From an uncultured Muribaculaceae bacterium (GTDB lineage: Bacteria > Bacteroidota > Bacteroidia > Bacteroidales > Muribaculaceae): a stretch of 17,270 nucleotides of DNA. The stretch spans positions 1 through 17,270 of the forward strand of contig CAJUKE010000020.1 in NCBI GenBank assembly GCA_910587075.1. The letters run 5' to 3'. The notes under the pieces were generated by a model, which saw only the letters and a program-made list of their open reading frames with translations, was not told where the DNA came from and searched no databases. Numbering within the stretch: the first letter of the stretch is position 1; the number at the start of each line of letters is the position of its first letter. Below, in pieces: positions 1 through 7,719 of the stretch. The translations under genes and the position numbers were made by a program.

Positions 1-41
1 CTTCGGGCTTCGCCCTCACACGGAACGACAAGGCGGGGAGG
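1..41. repeat. Interspersed repeat B, copy 1
   Basis: Begins at or before the window edge. The core cttcgggcttcgccctcaca followed by cggaacgacaaggcgggg recurs at 6147-6186 and 7876-7914, with a diverged copy inside mutS (about 1803-1842). It contains a small hairpin, gggc-ttc-gccc. All copies point the same way. It lies downstream of tadA in the direction of transcription. No function is known to me; it behaves like one module of a dispersed mosaic repeat family. Confidence 0.8.
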
Positions 42-112
42 GACAGCTTCGCGATGGGAAGCCGCTCGCTTAGGCTCGCTCCACCCGACGGCTTCGCGCG
101 GGGAAGCTCGGC

Positions 113-141
113 TTTCGCCTCGCCACTGTGGCGAGGCGAAA
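113..141. repeat. Palindromic repeat D, copy 1
   Basis: Perfect inverted repeat: arm tttcgcctcgccac, one central base (t), then the exact reverse complement of the arm. It is preceded by gggaagctcggc, as in the copies at 4447-4475 and 7952-7980. It lies 105 nt beyond the tadA stop codon. The arms could form a strong hairpin in RNA, but no U-tract follows, so it is not a classical intrinsic terminator. The stretch 42-104 between B and D is G-rich with cttcgcg and gctcgct fragments resembling repeat C, but no clear full copy. Confidence 0.85.
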
Positions 142-161
142 ACAGGGGGAAGGGGAGAGGG

Positions 162-246
162 GCGATTTGGGAAGATTGGGAATAATGGGCGATTTGGGAA
201 GATTGGGAGAGAGGGAGCTTGGAGGGGAGGGCGATTTGGGGGAGGG
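162..246. repeat. Low-complexity direct repeats (gatttgggaagattggga) after tadA
   Basis: The 20-mer gcgatttgggaagattggga occurs twice (162-181 and 189-208, 27 bp apart), and a partial third unit, ggcgatttggggg, starts at 230. The rest is G/A-rich filler. The same tttgggaagattggga string occurs inside the mutS reading frame at 1850-1865, also next to a B-type repeat. No gene is visible in 1-246. Confidence 0.8.
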
Positions 247-693
247 TTAGCGGCGGGAGGCGAAGAAGGAGGTCATGAGGGAGGCGCAGTCGGGGGCGAG
301 GAGGCCGGTGATGACTTCGCAGCGGGGATGGAAGGGGGAGCGGCTGACTTGGACGGAGTAGCCGCGCTTGGGGTCGGGGGCGCCGATGACGATGCGGCGG
401 ATCTGGGCCCAGGCGATGGCTCCGGCACACATCAGGCAGGGTTCGACGGTGACGTAGAGGGTGCAGTCGGTGAGGTATTTGCCTCCGAGGGTTCCTGCGG
501 CGGCTGTGATGGCCTGGATTTCGGCGTGGGCTGTGACGTCGTTGAGGGTTTCGGTGAGGTTGTGTCCGCGGCCGACGATTTGGTTTTTGCAGACGATGAT
601 GGCTCCGACGGGTACTTCGCCGAGGGTGGCGGCGCGGCGTGCCTCGTCGAGGGCGAGGCGCATGTATTTTATATCTTGTTCGTTGGCGGGCAT
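247..693 (-). CDS. tadA: tRNA-specific adenosine deaminase TadA
   Basis: 148 aa. TadA deaminates the wobble adenosine (A34) to inosine in tRNA-Arg(ACG), allowing decoding of CGU/CGC/CGA. It has the cytidine/deoxycytidylate deaminase fold. The zinc site is visible as H56-A-E58 (E58 being the proton shuttle) and P85-C-x-x-C89 (zinc ligands C86 and C89). The start MPANEQDIKYMRLAL fits the short N-terminal lead of the family. A later Met at codon 11 would cut into the first helix. The start codon lies inside the last codons of rnz, a 25-bp overlap, so translation is probably coupled. It is the last gene of mutS-rnz-tadA. In another register the same frame stays open far upstream through rnz and mutS; that extension is an artefact of GC-rich DNA. 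Confidence 0.95.
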   Translation of the reverse strand: MPANEQDIKYMRLALDEARRAATLGEVPVGAIIVCKNQIVGRGHNLTETLNDVTAHAEIQAITAAAGTLGGKYLTDCTLYVTVEPCLMCAGAIAWAQIRRIVIGAPDPKRGYSVQVSRSPFHPRCEVITGLLAPDCASLMTSFFASRR

Positions 694-1619
694 AGGGTTG
701 CGGGGTTTACGGGGAGGGCGAGGCCTTCGCGGGCGATGATTACGCGGGGGAAGATGGCGGAGGCTTCGGCGAGGTGGCGGTCTTCGCTGTTGTAGGCTTT
801 GGAGAAGTGGCCGAGGAGGAGGGTGCCGACGTCGGCGTCGCGGGCTATGAGGGCTGCCTGTGAGGCGGTTGAGTGGAAGCGGTCGGCGGCTTTGGAGATG
901 TTGTCGTCGGCGTATGTGGCTTCGTGGTAGAGGAGAGTCACGCCGCGGACGGAGTCGGCGAGGGATGGGAAGTAGAGGGTGTCGGAGCAGTAGGCGTAGG
1001 AGGCGGCTGGGTCGGGGGGGAGTGTGAGGAGGTGGTTGGGGATGATGGTGCCGTCGGGTTTGGTGAAGTCGGCGCCTTGCTTTATGGCGAGGCGGAGGTA
1101 GGGGGGTATGCCGTGGAAGTTGGCGACGTCGCCGCGGAGGTGGCGCAGTTTTGGTTTCTCGTCGAAGCGGAAGCCGACGCATGGTACGCGGTGGCGTAGG
1201 GGGAAGGTTGTGACGGTGAGGGAGTCGGTTTCTTTTATGGTCTGGCCTCCGCGGGGTGATATTTCGTTGAAGCGGAGGTCGTAGGTGAGTCGGGGGGCGA
1301 AGAAGTCGACGAGCTGGCGGAAGAGGGCGGCTCCTTCGGGGAAGGTGTGGATGGTGAGGGTTCCTCCGGTCTGCTGGAGGGAGAGGGTTGAGAGGAGGCC
1401 GGGGAGGCCGAGGCAGTGGTCGCCGTGGAGGTGTGAGATGAAGATGTCGGAGAGGCGGTTCATATGGAGTCCGGCGCGGCGCATCGAGAGCTGGGCGCCT
1501 TCGCCGCAGTCGATCATCATGAGTCGGCCGCGGTATTCGATAACCTGGCAGGCGGGGAGGTGGCGGAGGGAGGGGGTGGCTGATCCGCAACCGAGTATGT
1601 GGAGGGTCATTTGGTCCAT
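669..1619 (-). CDS. rnz: Ribonuclease Z (tRNA 3'-end endonuclease)
   Basis: 316 aa, the usual length of short-form RNase Z. It is a metallo-beta-lactamase-fold enzyme that cleaves pre-tRNA just after the discriminator base to create the 3' end. The signature H63-L-H65-G-D67-H68 is present, with further metal ligands H143, D213 (YCSDT) and H271 (LGHFSKAY), plus the family motif HEATY (H232-Y236). The region between about 150 and 205 corresponds to the tRNA-binding exosite arm. The start at 1619 is 12 nt after the mutS stop; a second in-frame ATG three codons on (1610) is also possible. The 3' end overlaps tadA by 25 bp. Two tRNA-processing enzymes are therefore co-transcribed with mutS. Confidence 0.95.
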   Translation of the reverse strand: MDQMTLHILGCGSATPSLRHLPACQVIEYRGRLMMIDCGEGAQLSMRRAGLHMNRLSDIFISHLHGDHCLGLPGLLSTLSLQQTGGTLTIHTFPEGAALFRQLVDFFAPRLTYDLRFNEISPRGGQTIKETDSLTVTTFPLRHRVPCVGFRFDEKPKLRHLRGDVANFHGIPPYLRLAIKQGADFTKPDGTIIPNHLLTLPPDPAASYAYCSDTLYFPSLADSVRGVTLLYHEATYADDNISKAADRFHSTASQAALIARDADVGTLLLGHFSKAYNSEDRHLAEASAIFPRVIIAREGLALPVNPATLCPPTNKI

Positions 1620-1631
1620 AGGGGCGGAGGG

Positions 1632-4319
1632 TTATTTTCCGGTGAGGATGCCTCGGAGGATGGAGAGTTTGTTGAGGGCCTGGAGGGGGGACAGGTTGTC
1701 GATGTCGAGGCCGAGGAGCTCGTCGCGGATTTGGGCCAGGACGGGGTCGTCGAGCTGGAAGAAGGACATTTGGTAGCCTTCGGGAGAGGGGGAGGGCTGG
1801 GATCCGAGGGCTTTGCCCTCGGCACGGGACGACAAGGTGGAGGGGGAGCTTTGGGAAGATTGGGAGATTTGGGAGGATTGGGGGGATTGGGAGCTTTGGG
1901 CGGCGGCGGCTTCGAGGTGGTGGAGGATGTGGGTGGCGCGGTCGAGGATGGGACGGGGCATGCCGGCGAGGCGGGCGACGTGGATGCCGAAGCTGTGCTC
2001 GGAACCGCCGGGGGTGAGTTTGCGCATGAAGACTACCTTGCCGTCGATTTCCTTGACGGAGACGTTGAAGTTGCGCACGGAGGGGTAGGAGGCTTCGAGT
2101 TCGTTGAGCTCGTGGTAGTGGGTGGCGAAGAGGGTTTTGGGTCGCTCGGGTGAGTCGGCGAGGTGCTCGACGATGGCGCGGGCGATGGAGATGCCGTCGT
2201 AGGTCGAGGTTCCGCGGCCGAGCTCGTCGAAGAGGATGAGGGAGCGGGCGCTCATATTGTTGAGGATGGAGGCAGCTTCGTTCATTTCGACCATGAAGGT
2301 TGACTCGCCGAGGGAGATGTTGTCGGAAGCTCCGACGCGGGTGAATATTTTGTCGACGACGCCGACGCGGGCTGAGTCGGCTGCGACGAATGAGCCGATC
2401 TGGGCGAGGAGTACGTTGAGGGCGACGGAGCGGAGGAGGGCCGATTTGCCGGCCATGTTGGGGCCGGTAATCATCATTATCTGGGTGGTGTCGTTGGAGA
2501 GGAGGATGTCGTTGGCGATGTAGGGGGTGCCGATGGGGAGCTGGCGCTCGATGACGGGGTGCCGGGCGGCGCGGAGGTCGAGGGTGAGGGAGTCGTCGAC
2601 GATGGGGCGGTTGTAGTGGTTCTCGGCTGCGACGCGGGTTAGGGAGATGTGGCAGTCGAGGCGGGCGAGAACGCGTGCGTCGAGCTGGATGGCGGCGACG
2701 TACTCGGCGAGGTGGTTTACGAGCTCGGTGTAGAGGCGGGACTCGATGATTGCGACGCGCTCTTCGGCGGTGAGGATTTTTTCCTCGTATTCCTTGAGTT
2801 CCTGGGTGATGTATCGCTCGGCATTGACGAGGGTCTGCTTGCGGGTCCAGGAGGGGGGTACTTTGTCCTTGTGGGTGTTTGTGACTTCGATGAAGTAGCC
2901 GAATACGTTGTTGTAGCCGACTTTGAGGGATGTGATGCCTGTGGCCTCGCTTTCGCGGCGCTGAATGGCGAGGAGGGTTTCCTTGCCGTGGGCTGAGATG
3001 TCGCGGAGCTCGTCGAGCTCGGGGTCGACGCCGGGTTTTATGACGGCGGCGCCGCGGTTGAGGGCGTTGGGGGCGTCGTCGGTGATGGTGTCGGCGATGC
3101 GTTTGGCGAGGGCGGGGCAAGGGTTGAGCTGCTCGGCCATCATGCGTAGGGGCTCGGAGCCGGTGGCTTCGAGTTCGCGTTTGACGTCGGCGGCGGCTTC
3201 GAGCGAGCGTCGTATCTGGAGCACTTCGCGGGGAGTGACGCGGCCGACGGAGACTTTGGAGATGAGGCGTTCGAGGTCGCCGACCTGTTCGAGGAGGGTG
3301 CGGAGGTTTTCGCGGCTTTCGGGGAAGCGGAAGAAGTGGTCGACGGCGTCGAGGCGGCGGTTGATGGCGGCGGGGTCCTTGAGGGGGAATGATACCCATC
3401 GGCGGAGCATGCGTGCGCCCATTGGGCTGACGGTGCGGTCGATGATGTCGAGGAGGCTTTTGCCGTCGTCGGAGAGGGGCTGGAGGAGTTCGAGGTTGCG
3501 GGCTGTGAAGCGGTCGAGGCGCACGAACTGCTCCTCCTCGATGCGGGCCAGGCGGGTGATGTGGCCTGTGCGGTCGTGCTTGGTGATGTCGAGGTAGTGG
3601 AGGATTGCTCCGGCGGCGGTGATTGCGGCGGGCATTTTGCCGAGCCCGAAGCCTTTGAGGGATGTGGTCTGGAACTGCTTGAGGAGTCGGTCGTTGGCGG
3701 CCTGGTCGGTGAAGATCCAGTCGTCGAGCTCGAAGGCGAGGTAGCGGGCCTGGAAGGATTCTTCGAGGCGGGGCTTGCGTCCGCGCTCGACGAGGATTTC
3801 CTTGGGGGCGAAGTTGGAGAGGAGTTTCTCGATGTAGGGCGCGGGGCCTTCTCCGGCGAGGAATTCGCCGGTTGAGATGTCGAGGAAGGCGACTCCGAGG
3901 GTGTCGCGGGTGAAGTGTATGGCCGCGAGGAAGTTGTTCTCGCGGTGGGAGAGGACGTTGTCGTTGAGGGCCACGCCGGGGGTGACGAGCTCGGTGATGC
4001 CTCGCTTGACGAGTTTGTTCTTGACGGTTTTGGGGTCTTCGAGCTGCTCGCAGATGGCGACACGCTTGCCGGCTCGGATGAGGCGGGGGAGGTAGGTGTC
4101 GAGGGCGTGGTGGGGGAAGCCTGCGAGCTCGATTGAGGATGCGGAGCCGTTGGCTCGGCGGGTTAGGGTTATGCCGAGGATCTCGGAGGCGGTGATGGCG
4201 TCGTCGCAGAAGGTTTCGTAGAAATCGCCGACGCGAAACAGAAGCACCGCGTCGGGGTGCTTCTGTTTCATTTCGGCATATTGCTTCATTAACGGGGTCT
4301 CGGCGACTTTTTTTGCCAT
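1632..4319 (-). CDS. mutS: DNA mismatch repair protein MutS
   Basis: 895 aa from the ATG at 4319 (MAKKVAETPL). MutS recognises mispairs and starts repair. The mismatch-contact motif F33-Y-E35 lies in GDFYETF. The C-terminal ATPase has Walker A GPNMAGKS (619-626), Walker B LILFDE (D698, E699), GRGTST (701-706) and the conserved H734 of FATHYHEL. After the ATPase comes an S/Q-rich linker (about 808-841), then QMSFF (850-854), a beta-clamp-binding type motif, and the C-terminal helical segment. The frame stays open 47 codons further upstream to a GTG at 4460, but that stretch is repeat DNA and lacks MutS homology, so the ATG at 4319 is preferred. Odd point: part of the linker (826-841) is encoded by a copy of intergenic repeat B, and the adjoining SQ run by tttgggaagattggga DNA. 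First gene of mutS-rnz-tadA. Confidence 0.96.
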   Translation of the reverse strand: MAKKVAETPLMKQYAEMKQKHPDAVLLFRVGDFYETFCDDAITASEILGITLTRRANGSASSIELAGFPHHALDTYLPRLIRAGKRVAICEQLEDPKTVKNKLVKRGITELVTPGVALNDNVLSHRENNFLAAIHFTRDTLGVAFLDISTGEFLAGEGPAPYIEKLLSNFAPKEILVERGRKPRLEESFQARYLAFELDDWIFTDQAANDRLLKQFQTTSLKGFGLGKMPAAITAAGAILHYLDITKHDRTGHITRLARIEEEQFVRLDRFTARNLELLQPLSDDGKSLLDIIDRTVSPMGARMLRRWVSFPLKDPAAINRRLDAVDHFFRFPESRENLRTLLEQVGDLERLISKVSVGRVTPREVLQIRRSLEAAADVKRELEATGSEPLRMMAEQLNPCPALAKRIADTITDDAPNALNRGAAVIKPGVDPELDELRDISAHGKETLLAIQRRESEATGITSLKVGYNNVFGYFIEVTNTHKDKVPPSWTRKQTLVNAERYITQELKEYEEKILTAEERVAIIESRLYTELVNHLAEYVAAIQLDARVLARLDCHISLTRVAAENHYNRPIVDDSLTLDLRAARHPVIERQLPIGTPYIANDILLSNDTTQIMMITGPNMAGKSALLRSVALNVLLAQIGSFVAADSARVGVVDKIFTRVGASDNISLGESTFMVEMNEAASILNNMSARSLILFDELGRGTSTYDGISIARAIVEHLADSPERPKTLFATHYHELNELEASYPSVRNFNVSVKEIDGKVVFMRKLTPGGSEHSFGIHVARLAGMPRPILDRATHILHHLEAAAAQSSQSPQSSQISQSSQSSPSTLSSRAEGKALGSQPSPSPEGYQMSFFQLDDPVLAQIRDELLGLDIDNLSPLQALNKLSILRGILTGK
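1795..1907. repeat. Repeat B-like copy and low-complexity block inside mutS
   Basis: The interval contains gagggctttgccctc (a hairpin) followed by cacgggacgacaaggtgg, which matches intergenic repeat B (gggcttcgccctc ... cacggaacgacaaggcgg) except for a few substitutions and a one-base indel. Next to it is tttgggaagattggga (1850-1865), identical to the intergenic units at 166-181 and 193-208, followed by degenerate units up to about 1907. Read on the minus strand it stays in frame and encodes the linker LSSRAEGKALGSQ and SQSSQISQSSQSS, a site where extra residues are likely tolerated. Confidence 0.75.
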
Positions 4320-4356
4320 TTTTGGGAAGGGGGTGAAAGGGGTTATGGGTGAAGAG

Positions 4357-4412
4357 GCGCTTTGGCGCCCCGGCGGCAAGCCGCCGGCACTTATACAAAA
4401 GCCATGCGGGGC
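4357..4412. repeat. Interspersed repeat A, copy 1 (hairpin before mutS)
   Basis: Core hairpin ccggcggc-aa-gccgccgg at 4370-4387, flanked by a second small stem ggcgc-tttg-gcgcc (4357-4370) and by acaaaagccatgcgggg. Exactly 50 nt separate the core hairpin from the mutS ATG. Copies with the same flanks lie at 6070-6122 and 7757-7815. On the minus strand it could be read as KCRRLAAGAPKRL, but no start or gene context supports translation. The mutS-proximal 4320-4356 shows no clear TAnnTTTG promoter box. Confidence 0.85.
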
Positions 4413-4446
4413 GGAGAAGAGGGGAGCCGCGCTTGCTTTGCTCGGC

Positions 4447-4475
4447 TTTCGCCTCGCCACAGTGGCGAGGCGAAA
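4447..4475. repeat. Palindromic repeat D, copy 2 (after transporter stop)
   Basis: Perfect 14-bp arms tttcgcctcgccac / gtggcgaggcgaaa around a single a. It lies 26 nt beyond the stop codon of the POT transporter, so it would form a hairpin in the 3' untranslated RNA. It may act as an end-of-transcript stabiliser or a Rho-independent-like pause, but no U-run follows. Between D and A (4413-4446) only G-rich spacer is seen. Confidence 0.85.
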
Positions 4476-4501
4476 GAGGGGGGGAGCCGAGGGGAGGGGG
4501 G

Positions 4502-6028
4502 TTAGTCGGCGGTTACGCGCTCAAGCCAGCGGACCATGCCGAACATTATGCCCATGGAGATTAGGCAGACGGCGAGGAATACGGCCCAGGCGACCCAGAT
4601 GGGGTATTTGTTGTAGATGAGGGGGCCGATCCAGAGCATGAGGTTGCCGACGGCGGTGGCTCCGAGCCAGAGGCCCTGGCAGAGGCCCTGGAGGTGCTTG
4701 GGGGCTACCTTGGATACGAATGAGAGGCCGAGGGGGGAGATGAAGAGCTCGGCGACGGTCATGAAGAAGTAGTAGAGGATGAGTACCCACCAGCCGGCTT
4801 TGGCGACGGCGACGCCGGAGGCTTCAAGGGCGCGGTATTCGGTGCCGGAGGGGTAGCCTTCGCCGATGGAGAAGAGGGTGAGGAAGAGGTAGGCGATGCC
4901 GGCGAGGCCCATGCCGATGGCGATTTTGCGGGGTGTGGAGATTTCTTTGCCTTTCTTGGCGAGTGAGCCGAAGATGAACATGATCACGGGGGTGAGCACG
5001 ATGACGAAGAAGGGGTTGACGGCCTGCCAGATTTCGGGTGCGATGGCGGAGGTGTCGACGAAGTCGCGTGCGAAGAGCGACATGGAGGTGCCGTTCTGGT
5101 GGAAGGAGAACCAGAAGAAGATGGCTATGCCGAGCACCGCGAAGAGGGCGTACATACGCTGCTTGATTTCCTTGGCCATGCGGGCTTTCTCCTCGGTGGT
5201 GTAGGTGACGGTCTGGGCGGCTTCCTTCTTGGGGGGATTGGGGAGGCCGTTCTTGGTGCAGACGAAGATGGTGAGGGAGATGAGCATGGCGGCCACGGAT
5301 GCGATGAAGGAGTAGTGGACGCCGGTGTTGAACACGTTGAGGTACTGGGTGCAGAATTCCTGGAGGTTCTGTCCGGCGGCGGAGCCGACGGAGGTTGCCA
5401 TGGCCATGAGCTCGTTGATGTTCTGGAGGTTCTCGGAGTCGGTGACTGAGAGGAACTGGTGGCACATGGCGGGGAACTGGGCGTTATACACCATGCCGTT
5501 GACGTCGAGCCACCAGGAGCGGAGCATTGGGGCGACGAAGGGCGCGATGAGGCCGCCGATGTTGATGAAGACGTAGAAGATCTGGAAGCCGGAGTCGCGC
5601 TGGGCGGCGTAGCGGGGGTTGTCGTAGAGCTGGCCCACGATAGCCTGGAGGTTGCCTTTGAAGAGGCCGTTGCCGAAGGCGATGAAGAAGAGCGCGACGC
5701 AGGTGAGAGTCAGGAGCCAGGCGGTGTTCTCGGGTGTCGCGAGGACGGGCACTGAGAGGACGACGTAGCCGAGGGTCATGATGCAGAGGCCCTGGATGAT
5801 GGTGCGCTTGTAGTTCTGGGTCTTGTCGGCGATGTAGCCTCCGACGAGGCTCAGGACGTAGATTCCGGCGTAGAAGAAAGAGTAGATGAGGGTGCTTGTC
5901 TCTTCGGAGAGTCCGAACTTGGAGCAGAGGAAGAGTACGAGCACGGCGTTCATGATGTAGTAGCCGAAACGCTCGCCCATGTTGCTCAGAGCGGCGGGGA
6001 TGAGGCCCTTGGGATGGCTTGCGAACAT
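4502..6028 (-). CDS. POT/PTR2-family proton-coupled peptide transporter
   Basis: 508 aa, polytopic inner-membrane protein of the major facilitator superfamily, expected to import di- and tripeptides with protons. Family marks: the TM1 motif region N16-M-G-E19-R20-F21-G-Y-Y, the PTR2 signature FYVFINIGG, GLFKGNLQ in the TM4 region, and the TM10 glutamate in AELFISPLGLS. The segment between the sixth helix and the next hydrophobic stretch (about 180-245) is long and polar, rich in N, Q and S, and probably periplasmic. A charged cytoplasmic loop (PNPPKKEAAQTVTYTTEEK) separates the two halves. Odd point: the first glutamate of ExxER is Asn here (N16). It stands alone between two repeat-filled gaps, so it is probably monocistronic. 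The start ATG at 6028 is the first Met before TM1. The exact substrate is not deducible. Confidence 0.92.
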   Translation of the reverse strand: MFASHPKGLIPAALSNMGERFGYYIMNAVLVLFLCSKFGLSEETSTLIYSFFYAGIYVLSLVGGYIADKTQNYKRTIIQGLCIMTLGYVVLSVPVLATPENTAWLLTLTCVALFFIAFGNGLFKGNLQAIVGQLYDNPRYAAQRDSGFQIFYVFINIGGLIAPFVAPMLRSWWLDVNGMVYNAQFPAMCHQFLSVTDSENLQNINELMAMATSVGSAAGQNLQEFCTQYLNVFNTGVHYSFIASVAAMLISLTIFVCTKNGLPNPPKKEAAQTVTYTTEEKARMAKEIKQRMYALFAVLGIAIFFWFSFHQNGTSMSLFARDFVDTSAIAPEIWQAVNPFFVIVLTPVIMFIFGSLAKKGKEISTPRKIAIGMGLAGIAYLFLTLFSIGEGYPSGTEYRALEASGVAVAKAGWWVLILYYFFMTVAELFISPLGLSFVSKVAPKHLQGLCQGLWLGATAVGNLMLWIGPLIYNKYPIWVAWAVFLAVCLISMGIMFGMVRWLERVTAD

Positions 6029-6069
6029 TGGATTATGGGTTTAAGGGGGTTAGGGATTCGGGGGAGGGG

Positions 6070-6122
6070 CTTACGCGCCCGGCAGCAAGCTGCCGGCACT
6101 TGGACAAAAGCCATGCGGGGAG
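6070..6122. repeat. Interspersed repeat A, copy 2 (hairpin before transporter)
   Basis: Core hairpin ccggcagc-aa-gctgccgg at 6079-6096, flanked by cacttggacaaaagcc and atgcgggg as in copy 1. Exactly 50 nt separate it from the transporter ATG at 6028. Relative to copies 1 and 3 one stem pair is changed on both arms (G-C to A-T), so pairing is preserved. 6029-6069 holds no recognisable promoter. Confidence 0.85.
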
Positions 6123-6146
6123 GAGAGAGGGTGGGGAAGGCGGGGA

Positions 6147-6186
6147 CTTCGGGCTTCGCCCTCACACGGAACGACAAGGCGGGGGA
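6147..6186. repeat. Interspersed repeat B, copy 2
   Basis: The string cttcgggcttcgccctcaca then cggaacgacaaggcgggg is identical to copy 1 at 1-38 and copy 3 at 7876. In this gap the order on the plus strand is A, B, C, G-run, whereas at 7757-7980 it is A, C, B, D, showing that the modules are shuffled. Confidence 0.85.
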
Positions 6187-6246
6187 GGGGCTTCGCGGCC
6201 TTCGCTCGGCTTCCGCCTCGCGCACCTCGCGGGTGGAAGGCGGGGA
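6187..6246. repeat. Interspersed repeat C, copy 1
   Basis: Core ccttcgctcggcttccgcct followed by cgcgcacctcgcgggtgg and aaggcgggg. It is nearly identical to copy 2 at 7815-7874 (ttcgcggcc versus ttcgcttcc at the left end, aagg versus aggg at the right). The left half gctcggcttccgcctcgc resembles gctcggctttcgcctcgc of repeat D, so C and D may share an origin. Confidence 0.8.
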
Positions 6247-6252
6247 GAGGGG

Positions 6253-6287
<35 letters not shown>

Positions 6288-6292
6288 CGGGG

Positions 6293-6715
6293 TCAGGATT
6301 TGGCGGAGTAGGCGAGGGCGTAGGCTTTGATTTGCTTGAGCATGGCCAGGAGGCCGTTGGAGCGGGTAGGGCTGAGGTGCTCGGAGAGGCCTATGCGGTC
6401 GATGAAGTAGAGGTCGGCGTCGAGGATCTCGCGGGGGGTGTGGCCGGAGAGGACGTCGACGAGCATCGAGATTATGCCTTTGACGATGAGGGCGTCGGAA
6501 TCGGCGGAGAATTCGAGCTTTCCGTCGGGGGTGAGCTCGGCGTTGAGCCAAACGCGGCTCTGGCAACCTTCGATGAGGTTTTGGGGTGTGCGGTATTTCT
6601 CGTCGAGAGGTGGAAGCTGGTTGCCGAGGTCGATGATGTAGGCGTAGCGGTCCATCCAGTCGTCAAGGGGTTCGAGGTCGTCGATTATCTGGTCCTGTCG
6701 TTCGTTGATGGTCAT
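6293..6715 (-). CDS. sufE: SufE family cysteine-desulfurase sulfur acceptor
   Basis: 140 aa, the normal size for SufE. It takes persulfide sulfur from a SufS-type cysteine desulfurase and passes it to the Fe-S scaffold (SufBCD) in the cytoplasm. The acceptor cysteine is C51 in the conserved loop LIEGCQSRVW. The N-terminal DDLEPLDDWMDRYAYIIDLG and C-terminal GLSEHLSPTRSNG segments match the family. Its ATG overlaps the TGA of the upstream M28 lipoprotein gene by 4 nt (ATGA at 6712-6715), indicating coupled translation. No sufS or sufBCD is nearby. Right after the stop comes the G-run. Confidence 0.94.
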   Translation of the reverse strand: MTINERQDQIIDDLEPLDDWMDRYAYIIDLGNQLPPLDEKYRTPQNLIEGCQSRVWLNAELTPDGKLEFSADSDALIVKGIISMLVDVLSGHTPREILDADLYFIDRIGLSEHLSPTRSNGLLAMLKQIKAYALAYSAKS

Positions 6716-7713
6716 TGGTTCTGTTCGTTATATATTACGTTGGCGACAACCTGGGCGACAACGCGGAGTGTTTCGCGGTCGATGTTGGCGAGGTTGTCGT
6801 CCATGGTGTGCCAGGTCGGGTTGAAAGAGCCGGTCTGGGGGTTAATGGATTCGATGATGTCGGCGCAGGGGATTCCGGCGCGGTTTATGTGGATGTGGTC
6901 GTCGATGACGGAGCCTCCGGGTGAGTTGGGGAATCGGTCGGCGAATCCGGCGGCCGCAGCGGCGGCCCATATCTTGTCAACGACGGGTCGCGCGAGGCGG
7001 TCGGAGAAGTATTCGCGGTGGAACCGGGCGTCGCTACCCCCTACCATGTCGAGGAGTATGGCGAAGCGGGGTCGGTCGGCGGCGGTGTAGGGGAGGTCCT
7101 TGACCCATTCCTGTGTGCCGAGGCACCAGGTGAGTTCCGACTGGCCGCCGTCGCTTACGCCGGAATCTTCGGCATCGACGAAGAGGAGGTCGACGCCGAG
7201 GCCGTCGGGGCGCTCGTTGCCGAGCAGGCGCGCGATTTCGAGGAGGACGGCGGCGCCGGAGGCTCCGTCGTTGGCCCCGTCAATGGGTTTGCGGTGGTTT
7301 GCGGGGTCGGGGTCCTCGTCGGCCCAGGGACGGGAGTCGTAGTGGGCCAGGAGGAGCACGCGGCGTTTGGCATCGGGGTTGAAGCGGCCGAGGATGTTGC
7401 GGGCGGGGGCCTTGGAGCCGTCGGCGAAGGTTACGGTGGCTACCTGGGTGACGACGGTGTCGGCGCCGAAGGCGCGGAGGCGGTCCTCAAAGAGGGTGGC
7501 GCAGCGCTCGGCGGCGGGGGTGCCGGGTACGCGTGGCCCGAGGGCTACCTGGGCGGCGACGTAGGAGTGGAGGGAGTCGGCGTCGGGCGCGGGAACGGCG
7601 GCTGACGGGCGCGCCGGGGTCGCTTCCGAGGCGCTTGCCTCGGAGGTTTTGGAGCCGCCGCAGCCCGCGAGGGCGATGAGGAGCGGCGCTATGGCGCAGA
7701 GGAGTTTTCCCAT
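6712..7713 (-). CDS. M28-family lipoprotein, glutaminyl-peptide cyclotransferase type
   Basis: 333 aa from ATG 7713 (a TTG three codons earlier is in frame but unlikely). It has a lipoprotein signal peptide, MGKLLCAIAPLLIALAGC, with lipobox LAGC and lipidated C18. The rest is an M28 / glutaminyl-cyclase fold: LLLAHYDSRPWADEDPD (122-136), GANDGASG (146-153, D149), FVDAED (E182), SVIDDHIHINRAGIPCADII and WHTMDD (H302). D149, E182 and H302 match the single-zinc ligands of glutaminyl cyclases. In Bacteroidota such enzymes convert N-terminal Gln of exported proteins to pyroglutamate. It could instead be an aminopeptidase. A Ser/Ala/Pro-rich tether (20-45) follows the lipid anchor. A good promoter abuts the start codon, and sufE overlaps the 3' end by 4 nt. 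Confidence 0.88.
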   Translation of the reverse strand: MGKLLCAIAPLLIALAGCGGSKTSEASASEATPARPSAAVPAPDADSLHSYVAAQVALGPRVPGTPAAERCATLFEDRLRAFGADTVVTQVATVTFADGSKAPARNILGRFNPDAKRRVLLLAHYDSRPWADEDPDPANHRKPIDGANDGASGAAVLLEIARLLGNERPDGLGVDLLFVDAEDSGVSDGGQSELTWCLGTQEWVKDLPYTAADRPRFAILLDMVGGSDARFHREYFSDRLARPVVDKIWAAAAAAGFADRFPNSPGGSVIDDHIHINRAGIPCADIIESINPQTGSFNPTWHTMDDNLANIDRETLRVVAQVVANVIYNEQNQ

Positions 7714-7719
7714 AATCGA

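Noticed and set aside
162..246. CRISPR-like spaced repeats
   Set aside because: Only two full units with a 7-nt interval and low-complexity filler, no repeat-spacer regularity and no cas gene.
694..4398. Very long minus-strand open frame upstream of tadA (over 1,200 codons) lying over rnz and mutS
   Set aside because: The translation is rich in R, P and H, has no recognisable domain, and lies in a shifted frame of two certain genes. GC-rich codon use simply avoids stops. Only the last 148 codons (tadA) are real.
4320..4460. 47-codon N-terminal extension of MutS
   Set aside because: It runs through repeats A and D from a GTG, has no similarity to MutS, and the ATG at 4319 starts the normal N-terminus.
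4447..4475. Classical intrinsic terminator
   Set aside because: The hairpin is strong but is followed on the minus strand by gccgagc rather than a U-tract, so only a terminator-like role can be proposed.
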